Shown piece by piece: positions 42,990 through 53,681 of a stretch of DNA of 64,000 bases. The notes below the pieces were generated by a model. That model saw only the letters and a program-made list of their open reading frames with translations. It was not told the origin of the DNA and searched no databases. The translations under genes were made by a program, and so were the position numbers. Within the stretch, counting starts at the first letter, position 1. Each line of letters opens with the position of its first letter. The stretch covers positions 310,001 through 374,000 of the forward strand of contig NZ_SRXV01000003.1 in assembly GCF_004793635.1 (NCBI RefSeq), given 5' to 3'. The DNA comes from Marinicauda pacifica (GTDB lineage: Bacteria > Pseudomonadota > Alphaproteobacteria > Caulobacterales > Maricaulaceae).

Positions 42990-43094
42990 TCATCTTCTGG
43001 CGAAGGCTGCGGTCCGTGCCTCGCGGATTTCGGGACGGGCCGTGAGAATCGAGAACGCCGAAAGAGCGACTCCTACTACTACCACGCCTCTCAT
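42990..43094 (-). CDS. Leader peptide with valine-codon run
   Basis: 34 aa, MRGVVVVGVALSAFSILTAR then PEIREARTAAFARR. Val codons 4-7 are GTG GTA GTA GTA, with further Val, Leu and Ile codons at 9, 11, 16 and 17. GTA is uncommon in the surrounding GC-rich genes, so the run looks selected. It resembles branched-chain amino-acid (ilv) attenuator peptides. The stop is 10 nt before the terminator hairpin, the distance used in ribosome-mediated attenuation. Confidence 0.6.
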   Translation of the reverse strand: MRGVVVVGVALSAFSILTARPEIREARTAAFARR

Positions 43095-43381
43095 TCTGCC
43101 GAGGGATGCGCCAGGATCCGAACAATTGAGAAAGAGCCCGCGCAGTGTGAGGGCGCGAGAGGCCAGCGGGGATTATATGAGCGGCGCGGTGGCCGGAGCC
43201 CCAAGCTCGGGAAGAGCGCGGTCAAGCGGCGCCGGAACTTTCAACACCGCCCGATCATCGGGGAAAACCCGCCCAGCCACGATTGACGCCGGCAGGCCGG
43301 TATCCATACGATTCAGAATATATTGCCGCAATGATACGGGCTCGGCCCGGCTATAGATAAAAAACGGGGAAGTTGAACGAC

Positions 43382-44146
43382 ATGGATGCCAGTTTGAACG
43401 GACGCGTGGCCGCGATCACCGGCGCATCGAGCGGGCTGGGCCACCGCTTTGCGCTGAAGCTCAGCGAAGCGGGGGTCTCGGTCGCTCTGCTGGCCCGGCG
43501 AACCGACCGGCTGGACAAGCTGGTCGAGGACATTGAATCGCGCGGGGGCCGGGCCATGGCCTGCCCGCTGGATGTCGCGGACACGGACTCCATCCGGCCG
43601 GCACTTGAGAAGGCTGAAGCCCGGCTCGGTCCGCTCTCCATCATGATCAACAATGCAGGCGTCAGCGGCGACGGCATGGCGCTGGACATGACGAGCGAGC
43701 AGTTCGATCAGACCTTCGCGGTCAATGTGCGCGGCGTCTTCTTCGGTGCGCGAGAGGCCGCCCGCCTGATGCTTGCGAACGGATCGGCCAAGGCCGGCCA
43801 AGCGCGCATCATCAATATCGCCTCGATTGCCGCATTCACCCAGCTTCCCGCCCTGTCGGTCTACTGCGCGTTCAAGGCCGCCGTCGTCTCGCTCACCAAG
43901 AGTCTCGCGCGCGAATGGGCGCGCGACCTCATCGCGGTCAACGCGATCTGCCCGGGCTATATCGAAACCGAGATTAATTCGGCCTGGTTCAAGACCGAAG
44001 GCGGCCAGAAGCAGATCAGCCGTCTGCCCCGGCGCCGGCTGATCGATGCTGACGCGCTGGACGCCGTGTTGATGATGCTGGCCGGAGATCCGGCGCGGCA
44101 GATCACGGGCTCGGCTTTCTCGATCGACGACGGCCAGATTCTGTAG
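43382..44146 (+). CDS. Short-chain dehydrogenase/reductase
   Basis: 254-aa classical SDR. NAD(P) motif TGASSGLG (res. 13-20), NNAGVSGDG, catalytic Ser near IINIASIAAF and YCAFK (YxxxK) about res. 161-165, then NAICPGYIETEI. The Arg-Arg after strand 2 (LLARRTDRL) suggests NADP(H) preference. An upstream TTG (43373) is in frame, but GGGGAAG is well spaced for the ATG at 43382. Lone gene; substrate unknown. Confidence 0.9.
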   Translation: MDASLNGRVAAITGASSGLGHRFALKLSEAGVSVALLARRTDRLDKLVEDIESRGGRAMACPLDVADTDSIRPALEKAEARLGPLSIMINNAGVSGDGMALDMTSEQFDQTFAVNVRGVFFGAREAARLMLANGSAKAGQARIINIASIAAFTQLPALSVYCAFKAAVVSLTKSLAREWARDLIAVNAICPGYIETEINSAWFKTEGGQKQISRLPRRRLIDADALDAVLMMLAGDPARQITGSAFSIDDGQIL

Positions 44147-44298
44147 AATTCCGCAACACGCAGCGCATCCTCCCGCGCGAGCGGCAGAGACCGGCGCGTA
44201 TCGAACTGAACGGGCATTTTCCGGACCAGGTCTGGAGCAAAGACCGCACTGTTCAGGAAATCGAAGCCCCGAGGGAGACCTGCCCGGTCCAAAGACCA
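44147..44298. other. Non-coding stretch downstream of the SDR gene
   Basis: No convincing gene, terminator or RNA. A minus-strand frame reads GFDFLNSAVFAPDLVRKM and similar protein-like text but has no start signal or recognisable family; it could be a gene relic. Confidence 0.3.
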
Positions 44299-44333
44299 TG
44301 GCGGAGAGGGAGGGTTCGACCACTCCGGCACCT
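44299..44333 (-). repeat. Internally deleted tRNA-Ser remnant
   Basis: 35 nt identical to two separated parts of the intact tRNA-Ser at 46023-46112: its 3' end (CCA, acceptor and T-arm half, 16 nt) joined to its 5' acceptor/D-arm part (19 nt). The 51 nt between, including the anticodon arm and variable loop, are missing. The joint falls at a TTCGA that occurs at both edges of the deleted segment in the intact gene. Same orientation as the intact tRNA. Confidence 0.8.
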
Positions 44334-44615
44334 TTCGGGTACCTCCCGCGCGGCGTGGAATACACGTGTGTGTCCCCGTTTCTGGGAGAAGGCGTAGGCG
44401 GGAGGGCAATCCCATTATCTGGCGCGCCCCCGATCGGGTATCGGCGCTGGGATGAATTTTTCCGATCCACCAATCAGAAAATAACTTGGCCCCGGATGAG
44501 CGGAGCTTCCTGAGGATGAATATGGAGCTAGGCAGCGCGCTAACCAAGCGAATTCGTTCCCCTAGACGTGACCCCCCATAAACGGACTGAAAAGAGCTTT
44601 CCGGGAGGGGTGCCC
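44334..44615. other. Intergenic DNA left of the membrane-protein gene
   Basis: No gene seen. 44357-44390 contains ACACGTGTGT next to TCCCCGTTT; its complement AAACGGGGACACACACGTGT resembles REP-type intergenic sequences associated with RAYT transposases (pattern memory, unverified). Confidence 0.3.
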
Positions 44616-45617
44616 CTAATGTCTCAGAACCGGAGCCGAGGAACGCGAATCGGATGGGCCTTCCGATACTTCTGAATAGGTATAAGTGCTAGCACCTAGC
44701 CGTAAGCGCGAATCTGGAAACAGGAAGGGCAGCGCTCTTACAATTTTTTCCTTTAGCGGCTGACTTGGGGTCAAACCGCGATGAAAGTATATATTCTTCA
44801 CATGTGCCCCATCAATTAAGAGCCGTCCGGTGAACAGTCCCTCATTCAATCCTTGGACGAACACATCTAGATCTTCGGGAAATGAGACGTCACCTTGAGA
44901 GGCCAAATCCTCTACCTTAATTTGCATCGACTCGCCAATCAGATGCTCGTCGAAAAATTCTCTTGAAGTCTCCGCTTTTCTATCACCGGCACCGGCGTTC
45001 GGAGTAGAATGCCCTAATTTCAGTTTCGAGCGGCTGGGCTCGGCAAGATAAATAAACCGAATATCCCCGTTCTTGGTGAAAGCCACCTTGTCGACAGTGC
45101 CTTTGTATAGAAGCAGATATTCGCCGTTTGAAGACAGTTCTGTAATTACAGAGGCCACCACACCCGTTTTGAGGAAATGGTTTACTATTTTGTAGATTCC
45201 TTGGCGGAAACCCGGTGCGCCCCCTTGATGGATTGATAGCTTTGTAACGATAAATGACAGGAGGGAAGCGGTTGCGATGGAAAATACAAAATATGAAAGA
45301 AACCACGCAGCATCGGACATTCCGAAACCGCGGCCATCCACGAAAAAGAATCCAGATACGTTTGCGTAGGCTCCGGTTACAAGACGGAAAACATAGTCAT
45401 TTGGCAAATTCCACCAGAAAATATTTTGGATGGCGACGAGCAGGCCCAAAGAGGCGCCATGAAACACCGGCGCCACGAGAACTGCGGCAATGGTCTTTTC
45501 GAATGCCGTATCTGAGTATACGACAGATAGACGTTGGGCCGTAAAAAATACTTGAACTGCAGCAATTCCAGGCACTATCAACAAAATAAATGCAAATAAC
45601 GACGCGGTTATTTCCAT
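44616..45617 (-). CDS. Integral membrane protein of unknown function (DUF6338-like)
   Basis: 333 aa. TM segments at about res. 7-27 (LFAFILLIVPGIAAVQVFFT), 43-65 and 105-127; the remaining 200 residues are soluble, with a basic/beta region (LLYKGTVDKVAFTKNGDIRF) and a Ser-rich end. The N-terminal VPG in TM1 and overall plan resemble DUF6338 proteins; I am not certain. Clearly AT-richer than the neighbours. Second gene of a two-gene unit: the small basic protein stops 4 bp upstream. Confidence 0.65.
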   Translation of the reverse strand: MEITASLFAFILLIVPGIAAVQVFFTAQRLSVVYSDTAFEKTIAAVLVAPVFHGASLGLLVAIQNIFWWNLPNDYVFRLVTGAYANVSGFFFVDGRGFGMSDAAWFLSYFVFSIATASLLSFIVTKLSIHQGGAPGFRQGIYKIVNHFLKTGVVASVITELSSNGEYLLLYKGTVDKVAFTKNGDIRFIYLAEPSRSKLKLGHSTPNAGAGDRKAETSREFFDEHLIGESMQIKVEDLASQGDVSFPEDLDVFVQGLNEGLFTGRLLIDGAHVKNIYFHRGLTPSQPLKEKIVRALPFLFPDSRLRLGASTYTYSEVSEGPSDSRSSAPVLRH

Positions 45618-45621
45618 TTTT

Positions 45622-45792
45622 CTACTTAGCGGTTTCTTTTTTACGGGCCTGCTTCACCACAAAGCGGACTGCACCATCCTTCATGGTCCGGGTGATTACC
45701 TTGTAAGATTTCACCTGTTTAACCACGGAGCCCGTCGAGCGCCGACCGCGCTTAAAGGAAGTACCTTGGTGCAGTTTCGTAAGGGCCGTCAT
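45622..45792 (-). CDS. Small basic protein (56 aa), unknown
   Basis: MTALTKLHQGTSFKRGRRST...ARKKETAK: about one third Lys/Arg, no cysteines, no TM; residues 21-50 could form strands (SVVKQVKSYKVITRTM, GAVRFVVKQA). GGGAG lies 8 bp before the ATG, and it is translationally next to the membrane-protein gene (4-bp gap), so it is probably real and co-expressed. Not recognised; nucleic-acid binding is possible from charge alone. Confidence 0.6.
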   Translation of the reverse strand: MTALTKLHQGTSFKRGRRSTGSVVKQVKSYKVITRTMKDGAVRFVVKQARKKETAK

Positions 45793-45863
45793 CGCAGTCT
45801 CCCTTTTGCCTACTTTTCTTAGCCTGCCGCCGTAGCATTAACAAGCCGTGAGGCCTAATCCGT

Positions 45864-45927
45864 TCCCCGGATCAATCAAGCCGACCACAATCATGTCCCC
45901 GGATCAATCAAGCCGACCATAATCATG
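45864..45927. repeat. Tandem 32-bp direct repeat
   Basis: Two abutting 32-bp units (45864-45895, 45896-45927) differing at one base. Each begins TCCCCGGATCAATCAAGC and ends AATCATG. Situated 72 bp upstream of the small basic gene and about 95 bp from the tRNA-Ser 3' end; could be regulator or recombinase binding sites. Confidence 0.8.
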
Positions 45928-46020
45928 CACCCTAAGGATGGCAGAAATTAGGGCAAGTATTAGGGCGCACGCCCCTCTGGTGGCGTTAGTTTATTGTTTT
46001 TTATTGTTAAAATAAAAAGC

Positions 46021-46112
<92 letters not shown>

Positions 46113-46263
46113 GCGGGGAGCGGGCGTTTTGGCTGAGGCTCGCGTTAAAATCAAGAGTGAAGCGCCGCAAACAGGTCAGCACGAGTCAGACAATTGTCAG
46201 TGACGTCACCCGCACCCGTGTCCGGCGCTACCGCCCGCGCCTGTCAGGACAGGTCATGAGCGA

Positions 46264-46293
46264 TTGACGCGGCCGGGCCGATGAGTCTATATG
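46264..46293 (+). promoter_or_regulatory. Promoter of rplU-rpmA
   Basis: TTGACG (46264-46269), 18-bp spacer, TATATG (46288-46293). Gives a 5' leader of about 140 nt before rplU; no L21-leader structure was identified. Confidence 0.6.
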
Positions 46294-46438
46294 CCCGCTC
46301 TCACGCGCCCGTGCCGGACAGGTACGGGCCGCGTCGTGTTTGACAACGCCGGCCTTGATCAACAAGCGGCGAAGAAAAAGGACCTCGCGGGCGCAGCCTA
46401 TTCTGCCTCCGACGGGATCGTTCAGAAAGGTAGAAATC

Positions 46439-47107
46439 ATGTACGCGGTCATCAAAACCGGCGGCAAACAATACAAGGTCGCGGAAGGCGATCAGCTGGT
46501 CATTGAGAAGCTCGACGGCGAAGCTGGCGACATCGTGTCCTTCGGCGAAGTTCTGATGCTGGCCGGCGACAAGGGCGTCACGGTGGGCAGCCCGCTCGTC
46601 GAGGGCGCCCAGGTCATGGGCGAGCTGGTAGAGCTCAAGCGCGGCAAGAAGATCATCATCTTCAAGAAGCGCCGCCGCCAGAATTACCGCCGCACCAAGG
46701 GTCACCGCCAGTGGCATGCCGTGGTCTCGATCTCCGAGATCGTGGCGCCGGGCGACACCCCCAAGACCAAGGCGAGCGCGAAGCCCAAAACGGCCAAGAC
46801 CGATGACAAGCCGGCCAAGGCTGAAAAGTCCGCCAAGCCGAGCGCATCGGCCAAGACCGCCGAGAAATCCGCTCCGGTTCCCGCCGACTCCAAGAAGGCG
46901 GCCGCCGGCGACGACCTGAAGGCGCTGACCGGTGTGGGTCCGGCGCTGGAAACCAAGCTGATCGAAGCCGGCATCACGTCCTACGCGCAGGTTGCGGACT
47001 GGACCGAAGCCGACCTCGACAAGCTGGACGGCGAAATTCCCGGCCTGAAGGCGAAAGCCGAGAAGGGCGATTGGATCAACGAGGCGAAACAGCGCGCCGG
47101 CAAATAA
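46439..47107 (+). CDS. rplU: 50S ribosomal protein L21 with C-terminal HhH extension
   Basis: 222 aa. Res. 1-103 are canonical L21 (MYAVIKTGGKQYKVAEGDQL, IFKKRRRQNYRRTKGHRQWH). Res. 104-155 form an Ala/Lys-rich linker, and res. 155-222 a helix-hairpin-helix domain (DDLKALTGVGPALETKLIEA) like those appended to L21 in many alphaproteobacteria. L21 binds 23S rRNA; the extra domain may add RNA or DNA contacts. Followed at 37 bp by rpmA. Confidence 0.96.
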   Translation: MYAVIKTGGKQYKVAEGDQLVIEKLDGEAGDIVSFGEVLMLAGDKGVTVGSPLVEGAQVMGELVELKRGKKIIIFKKRRRQNYRRTKGHRQWHAVVSISEIVAPGDTPKTKASAKPKTAKTDDKPAKAEKSAKPSASAKTAEKSAPVPADSKKAAAGDDLKALTGVGPALETKLIEAGITSYAQVADWTEADLDKLDGEIPGLKAKAEKGDWINEAKQRAGK

Positions 47108-47144
47108 GCTGCAGGCACGTACGCAAACTTAAGGAGGCCATCTC

Positions 47145-47414
47145 ATGGCTCACAAAAAGGCAGGCGGTTCGTCGCGTAACGGCCGCGACAGTGAAGGCCG
47201 GCGCCTCGGCGTCAAGAAATTCGGCGGCCAGGAAGTCATTCCGGGCAACATCATCGTGCGCCAGCGCGGGACCAAGTATTATCCCGGCGACAATGTCGGC
47301 ATTGGCAAGGACCACACGCTTTTCGCTCTGAGCGAAGGCCGCGTGACCTTCGCCAAGAAGAAGAACAACCGCACATATGTGTCGGTCGCGTCGCTTGCCG
47401 AAGCGGCCGAATAA
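47145..47414 (+). CDS. rpmA: 50S ribosomal protein L27
   Basis: 89 aa. [20 protein letters not shown] at the N-terminus places the flexible tail near the peptidyl-transferase centre; then [20 protein letters not shown] and [17 protein letters not shown]. Full length, directly after rplU as usual. AAGGAGG 6 bp before the ATG. Confidence 0.98.
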   Translation: MAHKKAGGSSRNGRDSEGRRLGVKKFGGQEVIPGNIIVRQRGTKYYPGDNVGIGKDHTLFALSEGRVTFAKKKNNRTYVSVASLAEAAE

Positions 47415-47485
47415 GGGCGACGGATGACCGATCGCCCGCTTCAAAACGGGGGCGATCCGGAAATCAGCCGTTAGCAGATTTCGAA

Positions 47486-47514
47486 GGGGAGACGGGTCGC
47501 CCGTCTCCCCTTTT
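47486..47514 (+). terminator. Intrinsic terminator of rplU-rpmA
   Basis: Perfect 11-bp stem GGGGAGACGGG / CCCGTCTCCCC with a 3-nt loop and TTTT. Confidence 0.95.
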
Positions 47515-47553
47515 GCTTAAGCGCGGATCTCCCCCGCCGCCACGGGGAAAACA

Positions 47554-48093
47554 ATGGCGGACGAAACGATTCTGACGCCGCAGGCGTTGACAGGGCCGAG
47601 CACGCACTTACGTGAGGTGCGTCTGGAGGACGCGGCATTTCTGTCGAAAGAGGCCGGACATTGTGATGTCGCGCGCATGTGCGGCTCGATCCCGACCCCT
47701 TTTCATGCGCTGTCGGCCGAGGGCTATATCCTGTGCATGCGAGCGAGAGCCCGGGTCCGCGGCGACCGCCTGAAGGTGATACTCGACGGCGATGCGGCTC
47801 CGGCGGGCATAATCGGACTTCACCCGAGATCCGATGGCGCCTGGGAACTGGGATACTGGCTCGCCCGCAGCCATTGGCGCCAGGGTCACGCCACGCGGGC
47901 CGCGCAATTGATGCTGGAGGAGGCCCGGACGATGGGCGTGTCCCGGCTGGTCGCGAACTATCTCGAAGACAATCCGGCCTCCGGCCGGGTGCTGGAAAAA
48001 CTTGGTTTCACGCCGACGGGCGAACGCAATCTGGCCTGGTCGATGGGCCGGCTGGGCAAGGCCTGGAACCGGCGATTGGTATTAACTCTCTGA
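47554..48093 (+). CDS. GNAT-family N-acetyltransferase
   Basis: 179 aa, RimJ/RimL-like. LREVRLEDAAFLSKEAGHCD at the start, GAWELGYWLARSHWRQGHAT (acetyl-CoA loop, about res. 95-114), then ARTMGVSRLVANYLEDNPAS and RVLEKLGFTPTGER. Such enzymes acetylate N-termini or small molecules; a GNAT between rpmA and obgE is common in alphaproteobacteria. Substrate unknown. Confidence 0.9.
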   Translation: MADETILTPQALTGPSTHLREVRLEDAAFLSKEAGHCDVARMCGSIPTPFHALSAEGYILCMRARARVRGDRLKVILDGDAAPAGIIGLHPRSDGAWELGYWLARSHWRQGHATRAAQLMLEEARTMGVSRLVANYLEDNPASGRVLEKLGFTPTGERNLAWSMGRLGKAWNRRLVLTL

Positions 48094-50329
<2,236 letters not shown>

Positions 50330-50333
<4 letters not shown>

Positions 50334-51592
50334 CCGATTTCATGTCCGAAATGGCGGCGATGTGCGCCGAGGCCCGCGCCGGAGCCGCCGCGCTCCAGGC
50401 TGCCGGCGCCGACGGGCGCACCCGCGCGCTGAAGGCCATGGCTGAGGCGATCCGGGGTGCATCCGGTGCCATTCTGGCAGCCAACGCCAAGGAAGTCGAA
50501 ACCGCCCGGTCCAAGGGCGCCGACAAGGCGTTCCTTGACCGCCTCACACTCGACCAGGACCGTTTGAACGGCGTGGCTGACGGCGTGGCCGCGATTGCCG
50601 AGCAGGACGATCCGGTCGGCGTTGAGAAACGCCGCTGGAGCCGTCCGAACGGGATCGAGATCGCCGAGGTCGCCATTCCCCTCGGCGTCATCGGCGTGAT
50701 CTTCGAAAGCCGGCCGAACGTGGCTGCCGACGCCGCCGCCCTGTGCGTGCGGGCCGGCAATGGCGTGATCCTGCGCGGCGGCAGCGAAGCCTCCGGGACC
50801 ACCACCGAAATCATCAAGGCGGTCAAGGCGGGGCTCGTCGAGGCCGGCCTTCCCGAAGGCACGGTGCAGACGCCGCCGGACGCAAACCGTGAATGGGTGA
50901 CCGCCCTCCTGTCGCTGGACGAAGGCGGGGCCGATCTGGTCATTCCGCGCGGCGGCAAGCCGCTCATCTCCCACGTGCGCGAGCATGCGAACGTGCCGGT
51001 CCTCAGCCACCTGGACGGTGTCTGCCACGTCTATGTCGACGCCAAGGCCGATCCGAAGAAGGCCAAGGATATCGTTCTGGACTCCAAGATGCGGCGCACG
51101 GGCGTATGCAACGCGGCCGAGACGCTGCTGATCGACAAGGCCTGCGCCAGCGATCTGCTGCCCGGCATCGCCGAGGCGCTGAAGGAGAAGGGCTGCGAGC
51201 TGCGCGGAGACGAAGCGTCCCGCAAGATCGTGCCCGGCATGAATCCGGCCAGCGAGGAAGACTGGGACACCGAGTATCTTGATGCGATCCTGTCGATCCG
51301 CGTGGTCGACGGCCCCGAGGCGGCGCTGAAGCACATTGCCAAGCACAGCTCCGGGCATACCGAAGTCGTGGTCACCGAGGACCAGGCGACGGCTGACCGG
51401 ATGACGTCCGCGATCGACGCGGCAGTCATCATGCACAATGCCTCCTCGGCCTTCTCCGATGGCGGTGAATTCGGCTATGGCGGCGAGATCGGCATCGCCA
51501 CCGGACGTCTCCATGCGCGCGGTCCGGTGGGCGCAGCCCAGCTGACCACCATGAAGTACATCGTGTACGGACAAGGTCAGATCCGCGGATGA
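50330..51592 (+). CDS. proA: Gamma-glutamyl phosphate reductase
   Basis: 420 aa, second step of proline synthesis (NADPH-dependent). ALDH-like fold: PLGVIGVIFESRPNVAADAA, catalytic Cys in RRTGVCNAAETLLIDKACAS, HNASSAFSDGGEFGYGGEIG near the C-terminus. Start is a TTG overlapping the proB stop, with AAGGAG about 8 bp upstream; an ATG four codons later is the alternative. Confidence 0.97.
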
Positions 51593-52209
51593 GTTTCGGC
51601 GCGCTGCGCTCCGAGCTTCTCAAGCCCGGCATGAAGGTCGGCCTTTACGGCGGGTCGTTTGACCCCGTCCATGAGGGCCACCTTCATGTCGCAGACACCG
51701 CCCTGACCCGGCTCGGGCTCGACCGGATCTGGTGGATCGTCTCACCTCAGAACCCGCACAAGGCGCATGCACCCGGCGACTTCCGCGACCGCTTGCAAGC
51801 GGTCCGGTCCGCGGCGAACGCACCGCGGATGGTCGTCAGCGACATCGAGGCGCGGCTGGGAATCAACCGGACTGCCCAGCTGGCGACCTATCTGACGCGC
51901 CGCCACCCCGGAGTGAACTTCGTCTGGATCATGGGCGCCGATGCGCTGCGGAGCTTTCACCGCTGGCAGGACTGGCAGACGATTGCGCACAAGATGCCAA
52001 TTGCCGTGGTCTCGCGCCCCCCTGACGCGCTTCGTGCGCGCCTGTCGCGCGCGGCCGTCGCCTTGTCGCGCTACAGGCTTTCCCAGCACCAGGCCCATGC
52101 GCTCCCCAGTTCGTCAGCCCCCCGCTGGACATACCTGACAGCTCCCTTATATGACGTCGCATCCAGCACGCTTCGCGTCTCTTCAAGGCGCGCGACGACC
52201 CGCAACTGA
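51589..52209 (+). CDS. nadD: Nicotinate-nucleotide adenylyltransferase
   Basis: 206 aa. Nucleotidyltransferase motif VGLYGGSFDPVHEGHLHVAD, WWIVSPQNPHK, TYLTRRHPGVNFVWIMGADA, and the end motif VASSTLRVSSRR (ISSTxxR). Makes deamido-NAD from NaMN and ATP. Overlaps proA by 4 bp. Confidence 0.96.
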   Translation: MSFGALRSELLKPGMKVGLYGGSFDPVHEGHLHVADTALTRLGLDRIWWIVSPQNPHKAHAPGDFRDRLQAVRSAANAPRMVVSDIEARLGINRTAQLATYLTRRHPGVNFVWIMGADALRSFHRWQDWQTIAHKMPIAVVSRPPDALRARLSRAAVALSRYRLSQHQAHALPSSSAPRWTYLTAPLYDVASSTLRVSSRRATTRN

Positions 52210-52224
52210 GATCGAGCCGCCCCG

Positions 52225-53223
52225 ATGAGCGAGACTTCTCCTTCCGGTGAGGGCGGCGCGCTCGCCTTCTTCGCCGACCTGAAACCCTCAGCCTCCGATT
52301 TCCGCTCGGATGTCCTGGAAGGGTTATCGCGTCCGCAAAAGGCGATTCCGCCAAAATACTTCTACGATCAGACCGGCTCCGCGATCTTCGACCGCATCAC
52401 CGAGGCACCCGAGTATTACGTCACGCGCACCGAGCTGGAGCTGCTCGACCGGATCGGTCCGCAATTGAGCGAGCGGGCCGGCCCGGGCGCCGTCATTCTG
52501 GAGCCGGGCGCCGGGTCAAGCGTGAAGATCCGCAAACTGATAGACGCGCTCGACCGCCCGGCCGGCTATGTCGGAATGGACATTTCCGGCGAGCATGTGC
52601 GCGCGGCCTGCGAGGCCGTCGCCGTCGATCACGAAGACCTGACCATCGGGGCGGTGTGCCACGACTTTACCCGGGACATCGACCTGGACGCGCTGCCGGT
52701 CCCGCCCGGCCGCCGGCTGGTCTTCTTTCCCGGCTCGACCATCGGAAACTTCGAACTCGCCGACGCGCTGGAGCTGCTCAGGACGCTGCGCAGCTGGCTG
52801 CGGGACGGCGATATCCTGATCATCGGCGTCGATCTTCGCAAACCCGGGCCGGTTCTGGAGGCCGCCTACGACGATGCGGGCGGGGCGACGGCGGACTTCA
52901 ACTATAATCTCCTGGCGCGCATCAATCGCGAGCTGGAGGGCAGTCTGGAGCCGGAGGGGTTCGAGTACCGCGCCTTCTGGAACCCGTTCCGCTCACGTGT
53001 GGAAATGTATCTTCAAGCCCGGCGGGACATGGAGTTCAGCGTATCGGGGTCGCGATTCAATATTCGCGAGACCGAGACCATTCACACCGAGAACTCGCAC
53101 AAGTTCACGGTTGCCGGCTTCCAGGACCTGGCGGCAAAAGCCGGATTCGCGCCTGCGAAAGCCTGGGTGCACGAGGACATGCCCTTTTCCATCCACTGGC
53201 TCGAACGATCGCGCAAAGCGTGA
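52225..53223 (+). CDS. egtD: L-histidine N-alpha-methyltransferase EgtD
   Basis: 332 aa. DUF2260/EgtD signatures: IPPKYFYDQTGSAIFDRITE, PEYYVTRTELELLD, VILEPGAGSSVKIRKLIDAL (SAM site), FFPGSTIGNFELADALELLR, and the C-terminal ENSHKFTVAGFQDLAAKAGF. Trimethylates histidine to hercynine, first step of ergothioneine synthesis. The usual partner EgtB (sulfoxide synthase) is not adjacent or anywhere in the window. Inserted between nadD and rsfS, which are normally neighbours; the stop overlaps the rsfS GTG. Confidence 0.93.
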   Translation: MSETSPSGEGGALAFFADLKPSASDFRSDVLEGLSRPQKAIPPKYFYDQTGSAIFDRITEAPEYYVTRTELELLDRIGPQLSERAGPGAVILEPGAGSSVKIRKLIDALDRPAGYVGMDISGEHVRAACEAVAVDHEDLTIGAVCHDFTRDIDLDALPVPPGRRLVFFPGSTIGNFELADALELLRTLRSWLRDGDILIIGVDLRKPGPVLEAAYDDAGGATADFNYNLLARINRELEGSLEPEGFEYRAFWNPFRSRVEMYLQARRDMEFSVSGSRFNIRETETIHTENSHKFTVAGFQDLAAKAGFAPAKAWVHEDMPFSIHWLERSRKA

Positions 53224-53675
53224 TACAGTCACCTTTGTTGAATTGCCCAAGGGAGCGCACGCTGTCCATCAACACCGAAGGCCGCAAGGCCGACACGCCC
53301 GGTCAAAGCCCGGTCGAATCCTCCCAACCTGGCCATGCCAGCACGGAGGCTCTTGAAGAGCTGATCGTCGCCGCCCTCGAGGACGACAAGGCCGAAGATA
53401 TCGTGGCCATCGACCTGAGCGGCAAATCCTCCGTCACCGACACCATGATCATCGCCAGCGGACGGTCGAACCGTCACGTGGGTGCAATTGCCGATCATGT
53501 CATCCGCAAGCTCAAGGAAGAAGGCCACGGCTCGGCCAAGGTCGAGGGTCTGAAGACCTGCGACTGGGTCCTGATCGATGCCGGCGACGTCGTGGTGCAT
53601 CTCTTCCGTCCGGAAGTGCGTGACTTCTACGACCTTGAGAAGATGTGGTCGGTCTCGCCCGACAGCCTCAGCTAG
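53220..53675 (+). CDS. rsfS: Ribosomal silencing factor RsfS
   Basis: 151 aa if the GTG at 53220 (overlapping the egtD stop) is used; the conserved domain starts about res. 43 (EALEELIVAALEDDKAEDIV) and includes DTMIIASGRSNRHVGAIADH and GLKTCDWVLIDAGDVVVHLF. Binds L14 and blocks subunit joining in starvation. The first 40 residues are not conserved in the family, so a later non-ATG start (e.g. CTG after AAGGGAG near 53246-53262) is possible. Confidence 0.92.
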   Translation: MIQSPLLNCPRERTLSINTEGRKADTPGQSPVESSQPGHASTEALEELIVAALEDDKAEDIVAIDLSGKSSVTDTMIIASGRSNRHVGAIADHVIRKLKEEGHGSAKVEGLKTCDWVLIDAGDVVVHLFRPEVRDFYDLEKMWSVSPDSLS

Positions 53676-53681
53676 ACCCTC

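Larger units (their letters stand above)
42945..43180 (-). ncRNA. Val-codon leader module B: free-standing attenuator-like RNA
   Basis: Minus-strand unit with a -10-like TATAAT (43172-43177), conserved 5' blocks ACACTGCG and GGCTCTTTCTCAATT, a 34-codon leader peptide gene (42990-43094) and a strong terminator (42945-42980). Downstream on this strand is only the antisense of katG, so no structural gene follows. Homologous to module A at 13.82-13.99 kb. Probably produces a short terminated RNA; no canonical -35 is seen. Confidence 0.6.

Noticed and set aside
44147-44298. Minus-strand frame reading GFDFLNSAVFAPDLV as a gene
   Set aside because: No start, no ribosome-binding site, no recognisable family; recorded only as possible relic.
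46439-47107. Possible gene fusion in rplU
   Set aside because: The long C-terminal helix-hairpin-helix extension is a normal feature of alphaproteobacterial L21.
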